A program made the translations under genes and the position numbers. DNA of 64,000 nt from Acinetobacter calcoaceticus DSM 30006 = CIP 81.8. GTDB taxonomy: Bacteria > Pseudomonadota > Gammaproteobacteria > Pseudomonadales > Moraxellaceae. The stretch's first letter is position 1, and each line of letters begins with the position of its first letter. Where the stretch lies: NCBI RefSeq assembly GCF_000368965.1, contig NZ_KB849780.1, positions 248,001 to 312,000 of the forward strand, given 5' to 3'. Under the pieces are notes generated by a model that saw only the letters and a list, made by a program, of their open reading frames with translations, was not told the DNA's origin and did no database searches. Shown here piece after piece: positions 30,532 through 38,304 of this stretch.

Positions 30532-32628
30532 ATGGACACAATGCAAGCGAAATCTACGCTTCCCTCCAAGCTGGTCTGGAGCCTAGTGGCAATTATAGGT
30601 GCAATTTCTTTTGGGATGCTGGCACTCAGTCGTGGTGAACATGTCAATGCGGTTTGGCTTGTACTTGCTGCAGCATGTTTATATAGCATCGCATATCGAT
30701 TTTATAGTCTATTTATTGCAACTAAAGTATTTGAATTAAACCCAAGACGTTTAACCCCAGCACATCGTTTAGCCGATGGTCTGGATTATGTTCCCACCAA
30801 TAAATACGTACTTTTTGGTCATCACTTTGCGGCAATTGCCGGAGCGGGACCATTAGTCGGGCCAATTTTGGCTGCACAAATGGGTTTTTTACCCGGAACA
30901 ATCTGGCTGCTGGTCGGTGTGGTTGTCGCAGGTGCAGTACAAGACTTCTTAGTTTTATTTATTTCAACGCGTCGAGACGGTCGTTCGCTTGGTGAAATGG
31001 CAAAACAGGAACTGGGTTCTTTTGCTGGTATCGTTGTAATGCTTGGTGCGCTTGGGGTAATGATTATTATCCTTGCGGTATTGGCCTTAGTTGTGGTTAA
31101 AGCACTTGCCCATAGTCCATGGGGTGTTTTTACTATTGCAGCAACTATTCCAATTGCATTATTTATGGGCGTTTACATGCGATTTATTCGCCCGGGACGT
31201 ATTGCTGAAGTTTCTATTATTGGCTTCGTGTTAATGATGCTTGCCATTGTTTATGGTGGACATGTTGCAGCAGATCCATACTGGGGTGAGTTTTTCACCT
31301 TAACTGGAACACAGCTTACATGGTGCTTAATCATTTATGGATTTATTGCTTCAGTATTACCTGTCTGGTTATTGTTAGCGCCACGTGATTATTTATCTAC
31401 CTTCCTTAAAATTGGTGTCATTCTCGGTTTAGCAGTCGGTATTATCATTGCATTACCTGAATTAAAAATGCCAGCAGTGACCCATTTTATTGATGGTACT
31501 GGTCCTGTTTTCTCAGGTAGTTTATTTCCATTCCTATTTATTACTATTGCCTGTGGTGCCATTTCTGGTTTCCATGCGCTTGTATCAAGTGGTACTACAC
31601 CAAAACTAATTGATAACGAAGCAGACATTCGCGTGATTGGTTATGGCGGCATGCTCATGGAGTCTTTCGTCGGTATTATGGCGATGATCTGTGCAACTGT
31701 CTTAGACCCAGGAGTGTACTTTGCAATTAATGCACCTGCGGCTGTACTTGGTACAACTGTAGAATCAGCGGCAGAAGCGGTTCGTAATTTGGGATTTGTT
31801 GTTACCCCTGAAATGTTAACGCTGTTGGCACAGGAAGTCGGAGAAACTTCGATTTTATCGCGTACAGGTGGTGCACCTACTTTTGCGATTGGTATGGCAC
31901 ATATCATTTCGGAAATTTTCAATAGCCGTTCAATGATGGCATTCTGGTATCACTTTGCTATTTTGTTTGAAGCATTATTCATCTTAACCGCTGTAGATGC
32001 CGGAACTCGTGCTTGTCGTTTCATGGTGCAAGACACAGTGGGTATTGTAATTCCTAAGATTAAATCTTCTAGTTCATTCTTGGGTAACTTAGTCGGTACA
32101 GCAGTTGCAGTAGGTGGATGGGGATTCTTCGTCTATCAAGGTGTGATTGATCCATTAGGGGGTATCAATTCATTGTGGCCTTTATTTGGTGTTGGTAACC
32201 AAATGCTAGCTTCGATGGCACTCATTTTGGGTACAGTCATTCTGTTTAAAATGAAAAAAGAAAAATATGTATGGGTGACGATCATTCCAACAATTTTCTT
32301 ATTCATTACATGTATGACTGCTGGTTGGCAAAAGATTTTCCACGAAAATCCAAAGATTGGTTTCTTAGCACAAGCGAATAGATTTTCAGATGCGATTGCT
32401 CGTGGTGAAATATTAAAACCAGCAAAAACACTTGAAGAAATGCAGACGATTGTGATGTCAAATCAAATCAATGCTGCACTTTGTGGCTTCTTCATGATCG
32501 TTGCGATTGTGATGGTGATTGCTGCGATTGGTATTGTACGCCGTGCGTTAGCAAGCCCGACACCAACCGTAAATGAATCCCCAGCTGTATATGCTGATCC
32601 TGAAGTGATCACCACGCGAGGAAAGTAA
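30532..32628 (+). CDS. cstA: CstA-family carbon starvation protein (pyruvate/peptide transporter)
   Basis: Large inner-membrane protein of 698 aa with about 16 to 18 hydrophobic helices. The family signature D-G-L-D-Y-V-P-T-N-K and F-G-H-H-F-A-A-I-A-G-A-G-P-L-V-G-P is at about residues 81-110. E. coli homologues CstA and BtsT import peptides or pyruvate during carbon limitation, and which one applies here is not decided. GAGAGG 6 nt before the ATG supports the start. The last base of the stop overlaps the next gene's start (TAATG), which couples it to the small YbdD-like protein, the usual partner of CstA-type transporters. Confidence 0.93.
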   Translation: MDTMQAKSTLPSKLVWSLVAIIGAISFGMLALSRGEHVNAVWLVLAAACLYSIAYRFYSLFIATKVFELNPRRLTPAHRLADGLDYVPTNKYVLFGHHFAAIAGAGPLVGPILAAQMGFLPGTIWLLVGVVVAGAVQDFLVLFISTRRDGRSLGEMAKQELGSFAGIVVMLGALGVMIIILAVLALVVVKALAHSPWGVFTIAATIPIALFMGVYMRFIRPGRIAEVSIIGFVLMMLAIVYGGHVAADPYWGEFFTLTGTQLTWCLIIYGFIASVLPVWLLLAPRDYLSTFLKIGVILGLAVGIIIALPELKMPAVTHFIDGTGPVFSGSLFPFLFITIACGAISGFHALVSSGTTPKLIDNEADIRVIGYGGMLMESFVGIMAMICATVLDPGVYFAINAPAAVLGTTVESAAEAVRNLGFVVTPEMLTLLAQEVGETSILSRTGGAPTFAIGMAHIISEIFNSRSMMAFWYHFAILFEALFILTAVDAGTRACRFMVQDTVGIVIPKIKSSSSFLGNLVGTAVAVGGWGFFVYQGVIDPLGGINSLWPLFGVGNQMLASMALILGTVILFKMKKEKYVWVTIIPTIFLFITCMTAGWQKIFHENPKIGFLAQANRFSDAIARGEILKPAKTLEEMQTIVMSNQINAALCGFFMIVAIVMVIAAIGIVRRALASPTPTVNESPAVYADPEVITTRGK

Positions 32629-32933
32629 TGATGAATTTTAAATTTGCAAAAAATGGAACTGTCATTATTGCGAAAATCATTAAAATGACGGTGCTCTCAC
32701 AAAAAGAGCTATTGCTTTCTCCAAAGAACTGGTCACGCATTGCAACACTGTGGCAGCGTTTGCAGCAAAGCTTTCGACTCATGGTTGGAGTGCCAGATTA
32801 TCAAACGTATCTGGAACACATGAAGGCTCATCATTCTGATTTAACACCAATGGATGCTAAAACTTTCTATCGCTATTGTGTCGATGCGCGTTATCCATCG
32901 GCTGGCGGTACTTTAAAGAAATGCCCTTGTTAA
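32628..32933 (+). CDS. YbdD/YjiX-family small protein with N-terminal extension
   Basis: Protein of 101 aa. The C-terminal 65 residues match the YbdD/YjiX family (V-P-D-Y-Q-T-Y-L-E-H-M, then D-A-R-Y-P-S-A-G-G). The first 30 or so residues are an extension not found in the E. coli proteins. An internal ATG (residue 20) would give a near-standard length. The family is encoded beside CstA/BtsT transporters and is thought to assist them. Coupled to cstA by a 1-bp overlap. Confidence 0.85.
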   Translation: MMNFKFAKNGTVIIAKIIKMTVLSQKELLLSPKNWSRIATLWQRLQQSFRLMVGVPDYQTYLEHMKAHHSDLTPMDAKTFYRYCVDARYPSAGGTLKKCPC

Positions 32934-32958
32934 GTTGAGTTTGATATTCAGCTAAACA

Positions 32959-32992
32959 AAACGGTATATGGTTAAACCATGTACCGTTTTTC
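32959..32992 (+). terminator. Terminator after the YbdD-like gene
   Basis: AACGGTATATGGTT/AACCATGTACCGTT is a 14-bp stem with one mismatch and T runs after it. Confidence 0.85.
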
Positions 32993-33100
32993 TTTTTTAG
33001 AAAATGAAAAAAGTTTGCTTAAAGTCTGCTCATTTGTATTTTTTTCAATTGAAAATCACTTGTTTTGCTTTTGAAAAATGAATATTATGCTTTCCATCTT

Positions 33101-33177
33101 AGGTGTATAGCTCAGTTGGTTAGAGCGCTACGTTGACATCGTAGAGGTCTCCAGTTCGAGTCTGGATATACCTACCA
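33101..33177 (+). tRNA. tRNA-Val (anticodon GAC)
   Basis: Complete cloverleaf of 77 nt with encoded CCA. The acceptor stem is AGGTGTA/TATACCT with one G-T pair, the D-arm contains GCTCAGTTGGTTAGAGC, the anticodon stem is CTACG/CGTAG around loop TTGACAT, and the T-arm is TCCAG-TTCGAGT-CTGGA. The anticodon GAC reads valine GUC/GUU codons. A terminator follows 45 bp downstream. An accessory gene block starts directly after it. Confidence 0.95.
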
Positions 33178-33220
33178 AGACATTAAAGTCATATAAACTC
33201 GAATAGCTTTACATGACTTA

Positions 33221-33257
33221 AAAAGCCCTAAACTATAATGGTTTAGGGCTTTTTTTA
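33221..33257 (+). terminator. Terminator after tRNA-Val
   Basis: AAAGCCCTAAAC/GTTTAGGGCTTT hairpin with loop TATAATG and a T run. Confidence 0.9.
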
Positions 33258-33639
33258 TTGCTTTTCATAAATTCATACAGCTGATTAATCCTTAAGCGGA
33301 AAATAATTAAAAATTTCTTTTGAAGACCAAGATAGGAGCTGCTCAAAACAATGATGCCTAAGCGTTTGGATATAATTTTTATTTGAATACATTGAAATAA
33401 AGCTTAATAAAATAGTTTAAACAAAAGATGTTTAGATAAGTTTATGAATAATAATTACGTGAATAGTGTTTTGTTTTTTTATGCTCTAAAATTTTAAAAA
33501 TACCAATTGGTAAATGTAACATATCAATTTTAATCAATAAATTTACTTATTTTTTAATTGTGATATTATTCCCCATCATTTTGGTAAGCAAAAATGGCTT
33601 ATTAGAGTGATTTTTTAAATTTATAAAATTGGAAACTTC
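33258..33639. other. AT-rich gene-free stretch at the start of the accessory block
   Basis: About 380 bp of very AT-rich DNA between the tRNA-Val terminator and the secreted-nuclease gene. No open frame of use, tRNA-end duplication or clear inverted repeat was seen. The last 100 bp probably contain the promoter of the nuclease gene (TATTAT-type -10 near 33560). Confidence 0.5.
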
Positions 33640-34701
33640 ATGTTAAATATAACTAAATATATAATAGCTTTAGCTTCAGTATTCATAGTAACAACTAGCC
33701 ATGCTGCTAGTGCTTTGGATGTATCACCAATTTGTAAAAAAGTTGGAAAAGATCTAGATAGCTATATAAACAGAGGGGCGCATTGTTTAGAGTCCGAACC
33801 ATTTGAAATTCCATTGACTGATGCAAAAGGATTAAATGTAGGTACTGCGAAAGTGGTTGCATATGTTTATTCTGATAATCCAAAAAATGCATTAACTTGG
33901 ACTTTTAAATATAAACTGCGCACACAAATTATAGGGCAACCTGGCGATTCTCTAAAAGTACGACCTGAGTTGTACTGTTATAACTGCACAGCAAAGACTG
34001 TCTATGGCAATCCAATTAATTTAGTAAATGGCTTATCTTTAGAATCTACAACAACTTTCACGCCGTCTAATACAGAGTTAGCTTCTTCAAACCCGTTATC
34101 ATTATCTCCTAGTGTGTCTTTTCAAGTTGTTAAAGCAAACGCGTCATTTAATGATGCCGCAAGTTATGATCCAGGTATTTATAGTCCTGGTGTACGTTGT
34201 GATATAGGTAAAGCTAAAGCAAATACGAAAGGATGTGTATATTCAGATGTACCACCTGTCCTTACTACAATTAAAGTCACTAATCCCGATGTAGATGAAT
34301 CTGCAAAGCACATTAAAGAAGCATTTGCAGCTGGACAACCTGGTAAGTTTATAGCTGGAGCACCTAACTCAGTTTTTCCTAGTTCAAGTGCAAGTCCTTT
34401 AACTCGTTTACGCGATGCTCAAACTCGTAAAGATAATCGAGCTGAATCTGTGAAAATGTGCAAAGTTAAATATGGTCCAACTGTTGGTTCAAAGTGCTTC
34501 TTTACTGGCGATTCAGATGAAGTCGCTACTGACTGCGATTGTGATGAATTTCCATTTGCAGCTACCCACCAAGGTGGTACAGGGGCTTCGGTGAAAAAAA
34601 TTGATGCGTCTGACAACCGTAGAGCAGGTAGTTTTTTAGGATCTTTCTTCAATGCTGAACGCGTTTTAGACGGTGATAAGTTCTTTATTAATGTTGATTA
34701 A
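33640..34701 (+). CDS. Secreted NucA/NucB-type deoxyribonuclease-domain protein
   Basis: Exported protein of 353 aa with a signal peptide (about 1-22, T-S-H-A). Residues 25-230 form a Cys-containing, beta-rich region of unknown family with at least six cysteines. The C-terminal domain at about 255-353 resembles NucA/NucB (PF14040): D-C-D-C-D-E-F-P-F-A at 298-307, then D-N-R-R-A-G-S-F-L-G-S-F-F at 325-337 and D-G-D-K-F-F-I-N-V at the end. The D-E-F-P-F block holds the active-site residues in Bacillus NucB. It is probably a periplasmic or released DNase, or a toxin domain. It is followed after a hairpin by a MoeA-like gene. Location beside a tRNA and low GC suggest horizontal gain. Confidence 0.75.
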   Translation: MLNITKYIIALASVFIVTTSHAASALDVSPICKKVGKDLDSYINRGAHCLESEPFEIPLTDAKGLNVGTAKVVAYVYSDNPKNALTWTFKYKLRTQIIGQPGDSLKVRPELYCYNCTAKTVYGNPINLVNGLSLESTTTFTPSNTELASSNPLSLSPSVSFQVVKANASFNDAASYDPGIYSPGVRCDIGKAKANTKGCVYSDVPPVLTTIKVTNPDVDESAKHIKEAFAAGQPGKFIAGAPNSVFPSSSASPLTRLRDAQTRKDNRAESVKMCKVKYGPTVGSKCFFTGDSDEVATDCDCDEFPFAATHQGGTGASVKKIDASDNRRAGSFLGSFFNAERVLDGDKFFINVD

Positions 34702-34715
34702 TAATTAAAATTAGC

Positions 34716-34741
34716 GAAGTACCTCCTATTTGAGGTACTTC
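34716..34741 (+). promoter_or_regulatory. Perfect 10-bp hairpin between the nuclease and MoeA-like genes
   Basis: GAAGTACCTC and GAGGTACTTC pair perfectly over a 6-nt loop, with no T tract. It sits between the nuclease stop and the AGGA ribosome site of the next gene. It could be a weak attenuator, a processing site or a translational switch. Confidence 0.5.
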
Positions 34742-34755
34742 CAGGAATTATATTT

Positions 34756-36162
34756 ATGCAAAAAAAACTTCCAGTACCCGATAACTTACCAAATCATTTA
34801 ACGGATATTTTTTATCACATCAATATAAATTTGCCAAAAGGCGATTTAAAAGAAACTGTAGAGCTGGATGACGCAATAAAACAAGTTAATGCAAGTGATG
34901 TGTATGCTTTACAGGACTATCCTCTACATAATTTATCAGGATATGCAGGATGGGCTATTAATTCAGAAATAACTCAAACTGCAAGTAAAGAAAGCCCTTT
35001 ACTAATTACTAGTTGGTACTATTGGGGACAACAACTTTATAGATCAATTAATCCCTATAAATTAGACCTAAATGTTCCAAGTTTGTTAGAGATTCCTGCC
35101 TATACAAAATTACCAGAGTCCTTAGATGCAGTCATTGCTGAACAAGATGAAAGATTAGATCTTTCTGATACCGATGCTAAAAAAATTACTGGCTCCATTC
35201 CTGCTATGCATGGTGTTATTCCTAAGGGCAGTATATTTAAACAAGGCGATGTGATTTTAAAAAAAGATGAAAAGCTAACTCCTGAAAAATTAATTGCCTT
35301 AAGACGAGCAGGAGTCAAAGAATTATCTATATATAAGAATCCAAAAATTCTCATTGTAAGTATGCATTCTTTTGATGAAGATGAAATGAGCGAGGAAAGT
35401 CTCTATGTTAAAGATGTCTTGAAAACATGGGGATATGAACACGTAGAAATAAAATTACTTAAACCTGAACGTTTCGATGCAGCATTTAATAATCTTAAAA
35501 AAGATAATGACCCAGCTTTAGATGACTCCTTAACGACAAGCAGGGACGATTATATAAAGTTCTTTGAAGAACAAACCTCGAATTTTGATGTCATTCTTTG
35601 CTGCACATATCAAAATAACCGTTCTTCTTTATTTCAGCTTGAAAAACTTCCAATCTTTGATCAAAGCAGCATGTCATCGGCCTTGAATACACGTTGTATA
35701 CCAGCGAATGAAATTAAAATTCTAAAAGGCAAAGATAGGACTCCACCTAGTCGTGAGACAGTGCAGATATATGATGAAAGCGGTAATCATAAAGGTATGC
35801 GAGTAGTTGTTACAGAAGATAAAGCGACTATTATTAATTTACCGGGTGATATCCAAGATATTGCAATTCTGATGCATGCTTTTGTGAAATATATTTTGAA
35901 TAAGCATATCTCAGACTTTTTTGATCATGCTTACTTTAAAGGTAAAGCTGACATAGAGATTGTTCCTGATACGACAAACAGAAAATTGTTATGGGGAAAT
36001 TATAAGGCTCAAGAAAATGGTGAATATTTATTAGAAATTATTGAGCAACAGCAGCCATATCAAATTGAACCGTTTGTCAAAGCGAACTGTATTGTGATGG
36101 TTCCGTTTCAAGAGCAGGTCATTGCAAAAGGCACCGATTTATATTTTATGAAAATAGATTAA
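34756..36162 (+). CDS. Divergent MoeA-like protein, probably not a molybdenum transferase
   Basis: Cytoplasmic protein of 468 aa that follows the MoeA layout at low similarity. The early P-L-H-N-L-S-G-Y-A-G-W-A block sits where MoeA has its M-D-G-Y-A motif. P-K-G-S-I-F-K-Q-G-D-V-I-L-K-K and L-R-R-A-G-V-K-E-L (about 156-190) match MoeA domains II/III. Q-P-Y-Q-I-E-P-F-V-K-A-N-C-I-V-M-V-P near the C-terminus matches domain IV. The catalytic Asp of M-D-G-Y-A is Ser here, and the G-G-V-S loop reads C-C-T-Y-Q-N-N, so molybdate insertion is unlikely. It may have been recruited as a partner or immunity factor for the nuclease upstream; that is inference only. Confidence 0.6.
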   Translation: MQKKLPVPDNLPNHLTDIFYHININLPKGDLKETVELDDAIKQVNASDVYALQDYPLHNLSGYAGWAINSEITQTASKESPLLITSWYYWGQQLYRSINPYKLDLNVPSLLEIPAYTKLPESLDAVIAEQDERLDLSDTDAKKITGSIPAMHGVIPKGSIFKQGDVILKKDEKLTPEKLIALRRAGVKELSIYKNPKILIVSMHSFDEDEMSEESLYVKDVLKTWGYEHVEIKLLKPERFDAAFNNLKKDNDPALDDSLTTSRDDYIKFFEEQTSNFDVILCCTYQNNRSSLFQLEKLPIFDQSSMSSALNTRCIPANEIKILKGKDRTPPSRETVQIYDESGNHKGMRVVVTEDKATIINLPGDIQDIAILMHAFVKYILNKHISDFFDHAYFKGKADIEIVPDTTNRKLLWGNYKAQENGEYLLEIIEQQQPYQIEPFVKANCIVMVPFQEQVIAKGTDLYFMKID

Positions 36163-36192
36163 GTCTAATTTCCATTTATAACTTAATTGGGC

Positions 36193-36243
36193 GGTGTAAC
36201 CTCAGAATTTTGTAACCTTTGTACTTTCTAAAAAGGTTACACC
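36193..36243. repeat. Inverted repeat GGTGTAACC / GGTTACACC
   Basis: Nine-bp perfect arms with a 33-nt spacer. A third half-site, TGTAACC (36211-36217), can pair with the same right arm. It lies 30 bp after the MoeA-like gene, and it could be an operator or competing hairpins. No T tract follows. Confidence 0.45.
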
Positions 36244-36269
36244 CTCAAAACCTTGCTCTATAAAGCTGT

Positions 36270-36412
36270 AACTCCCAAAACTCCCACCTTTATAAACCCT
36301 TCTTAAAAAATCACTTATTCATTATTTATCCTTGCTTTTTAATGATCTAATTTAAAGCAAATGTCATTTGCTTGACTGCATAAGGGTAGAGCACTGTCCT
36401 TTGCCTGCCTGC
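36270..36412. repeat. Direct repeat, left copy (bounds the cold-shock cassette)
   Basis: Imperfect copy of 37667-37812. The best-conserved part is a 35-bp identical core at 36335-36369, ending in GCAAATGTCATTT. Similarity extends outwards through the C-T-C-x-x-A-A-A and C-T-T-T-A-T-A-A-A-C-C-C segments on the left, and C-T-T-G-A-C-T-G-C-A and C-C-T-T-T-G-C-C-T-G-C on the right. Confidence 0.75.
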
Positions 36413-36495
36413 ATTGAGCACAACTTGCTTATCAACTCTTAGAATCCAGAACATCACCTTTTTTATAAATAAAATAAATATATATATTAGAAAAC

Positions 36496-36523
36496 TTGAT
36501 TAATTTTATTTTTCGTATACAAT
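36496..36523 (+). promoter_or_regulatory. Candidate promoter of the cold-shock gene
   Basis: TTGATT and TACAAT are spaced by 16 bp. Transcription would start near 36530 and give a leader of about 155 nt, the length expected for cspA-type cold-responsive untranslated regions. Confidence 0.5.
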
Positions 36524-36686
36524 GAACATAACTAGAAAAAGTCATGTTTGGTAAATCTTCTCTAAGTACCGCAGTATTAGTCATAATCCTTCGTTTTTTT
36601 CAGATTTTCAGCTCCATTCTTTATTATTTCGATGTTACTCATAACCAATAAAATGGTTTAAATTTTTAAAAAAACTAGGATGTATT

Positions 36687-36902
36687 ATGTCTAATTCAAA
36701 TATCATGAAAGGTACTGTTAAGTGGTTTAACGAAGCTAAAGGTTTCGGTTTTATCCAACCAGAATCAGGACCAGACGTTTTTGCTCATTTTAGCGAAATC
36801 GCTAACTCAGGTTTCAGAACTCTTGCTGAAGGTCAACGTGTTGAATTCAGTGTTGCACAAGGTCAAAAAGGCCCAAATGCTGTAAATATTGTTGCTCTAT
36901 AA
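36687..36902 (+). CDS. CspA-family cold-shock protein
   Basis: Single cold-shock (OB-fold) domain of 71 aa that binds single-stranded RNA and DNA. The RNP1 motif K-G-F-G-F-I and RNP2 motif V-F-A-H-F are intact. The 155-nt leader upstream suggests cold-regulated expression. It is the first gene of a 1.3-kb segment enclosed by imperfect direct repeats. Two very small genes of unknown function follow it. Acinetobacter has several csp genes; this copy lies in the accessory block. Confidence 0.95.
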   Translation: MSNSNIMKGTVKWFNEAKGFGFIQPESGPDVFAHFSEIANSGFRTLAEGQRVEFSVAQGQKGPNAVNIVAL

Positions 36903-36924
36903 ATAATTATAAGCAGTCATAAAT

Positions 36925-36949
36925 GAAAAGCACTAATGAGTGCTTTTCA
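36925..36949 (+). terminator. Terminator after the cold-shock gene
   Basis: GAAAAGCACT-AATG-AGTGCTTTTC hairpin, 22 bp after the stop. Confidence 0.8.
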
Positions 36950-36998
36950 CTTTAAATTAATTTTAAGATTATAAGTAAATTTTAATTTAGGATATAAA

Positions 36999-37226
36999 TT
37001 GTTAAAAATAAATGATTTAATTGCAAAATCTAAAAATGGTACAGAAATTTTAGTGTCTTTAATTCCTCTAAATAGAATACAAAATACACGTGAAGGTTTT
37101 AAAACTGTTGAAGTTGGTAAAAGAGTTCTTCTTTCCTCTGGAATTGAAGTTGATTTAAATTTAGATGGTCGCACCTTTTATGCGTCTATAAATCAACTAT
37201 TTAAATTAGATTATAGAGTTAGTTAA
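36999..37226 (+). CDS. Small orphan protein (75 aa)
   Basis: Not recognised. It starts with TTG, supported by AGGA 8 nt upstream. The 75-residue protein alternates short hydrophobic strands with charged turns (T-E-I-L-V-S-L-I-P-L-N, R-V-L-L-S-S-G-I-E-V-D-L-N-L), suggesting a small all-beta domain. No signal peptide. Part of the repeat-bounded cassette. Similar in size and beta pattern to the next gene, so the two may be distant relatives. The reverse strand also has a 75-codon frame here, but with no ribosome site. Confidence 0.55.
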   Translation: MLKINDLIAKSKNGTEILVSLIPLNRIQNTREGFKTVEVGKRVLLSSGIEVDLNLDGRTFYASINQLFKLDYRVS

Positions 37227-37294
37227 AACTCAGTTTGCTATTGGATATTTAGGCGGGTCCATTATTTCTGCCATAATTTTATTAGGATATCGTC

Positions 37295-37501
37295 ATGCTT
37301 AAACAAAATATCAGTGTCAAAGACCAGTTTGGAATTAAATACGTCATTCAGGCAACAGTAGATAATTATTTCGCTAATACTCAATGTTTTTCTAATTTAA
37401 AATATATTACAGTTGAAGGTGAAGATATACGACCGGGTTTTGAAATGTTTTTTCAAAGTACTCTAAGTGGTAAAATTTTTAAAATTGATAAAATAAATTA
37501 A
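37295..37501 (+). CDS. Small orphan protein (68 aa)
   Basis: Not recognised. The ATG is preceded by TTAGGA at a good distance. The protein has 68 aa with a beta-strand pattern (K-Y-V-I-Q-A-T-V-D, K-Y-I-T-V-E-G-E-D-I, G-K-I-F-K-I-D-K-I) and one Cys. Both this and the gene upstream begin M-L-K followed by N and a strand, so duplication followed by divergence is possible. It lies inside the repeat-bounded cassette and is followed by a structured, apparently non-coding region. Confidence 0.6.
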   Translation: MLKQNISVKDQFGIKYVIQATVDNYFANTQCFSNLKYITVEGEDIRPGFEMFFQSTLSGKIFKIDKIN

Positions 37502-37666
37502 TCTATCCACGTAGTACATTTAACGTTGCAGGATAGCGTTCTTTTAAAAATAGAAAACCTCATCGCTTTAAGGCGCATTTAAAATACTCAATTAAACAAT
37601 AACTTTGATAATAAAGCGCAGGTGGCGGAAGCCGCACTAGCGCATTTCTAGTTTCCTAAACCCCTA

Positions 37667-37812
37667 TATCTCAAAATTCCGCAACTTTATAAACCCCAAT
37701 TTAACAATAACTTATTTATTATTTAACCTTACTTTTTAATGATCTAATTTAAAGCAAATGTCATTTTGTGTGCTTGACTGCAACAAAAGTGAAGCTTATC
37801 CTTTGCCTGCTG
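37667..37812. repeat. Direct repeat, right copy
   Basis: Partner of 36270-36412, with the identical 35-bp core at 37732-37766. The two cores are 1,397 bp apart. The right copy runs into the folded region at 37800-38060, while the left copy diverges just after CCTTTGCCTGC. The left copy therefore looks like a truncated remnant of the same kind of element. Confidence 0.75.
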
Positions 37813-38060
37813 GCCACATTGCCAGTCGGCTTTGACAGGCTGAATATTATCTCCCGCATCAGAGTTATTTCTTCTGAGGAATAGCCTTGTGTGGTGTACC
37901 ACTCGTTCCCTCCCGTAGCGGTAGGACGGGAGAGGGACACTTTCGGGTGTGCTAGTTTGAGATAATACTAGTCTGTCAACCTTCTTCCGTTCTGCCACCA
38001 TAATTCTATAAATGTCTGGCAGGACTCCCAATAAAAAGGAGTTGGCTTTGCACATTCATT
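37800..38060 (-). ncRNA. Highly structured RNA-like segment, possible phage-type immunity RNA
   Basis: Read on the minus strand, this 260-nt stretch holds a chain of hairpins: ACTCC/GGAGT, CTGCCA/TGGCAG, ACTAGT/ACTAG, CTCCCGT/ACGGGAG, GTGG/CCAC and CTGGC/GCCAG. It is more GC-rich than its surroundings. A 103-codon frame on the same strand (37744-38055) has no sensible start or protein family, and is probably a by-product of the conserved RNA. The chain recalls the C4/cI antisense immunity RNAs of P1- and P4-type phages and satellites; that link is a hypothesis. No phage gene remains nearby. Confidence 0.4.
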
Positions 38061-38304
38061 ATTTCTTGGCAGCCTTTGCCAAAAGCTATAACGACACAAC
38101 TTAAATTATATTTAGCAGCTTGATTACCTTTAGGGTTCTCAGACTTTAAGTCATTACGGCTAAAAACTTATTTCAACAATAAAACTTGAGATGTGCCAAG
38201 CACAGTCTTTCGGCTTTGCTATGCCTTTTTTTCTCCCCAAAAAGGGCAGCGGCGTTTGTATCTCATTTATATACAACAAAAATTTAATTTATAACGGTAA
38301 AAAT

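Noticed and set aside
30264-30689. A 141-codon minus-strand frame across the efp end and cstA start
   Set aside because: It overlaps the ends of two certain genes and a terminator, and has no recognisable protein features. It is a shadow frame.
36947-37174. A 75-codon frame on the minus strand opposite the small gene at 36999
   Set aside because: No ribosome site, and the forward frame has AGGA at the right distance and sits in line with csp and the next small gene.
37744-38055. A 103-codon frame on the minus strand
   Set aside because: It overlaps a chain of perfect hairpins and half of the direct repeat, and has no recognisable domain. A structured RNA explains the conservation better. 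It was not listed as a gene.
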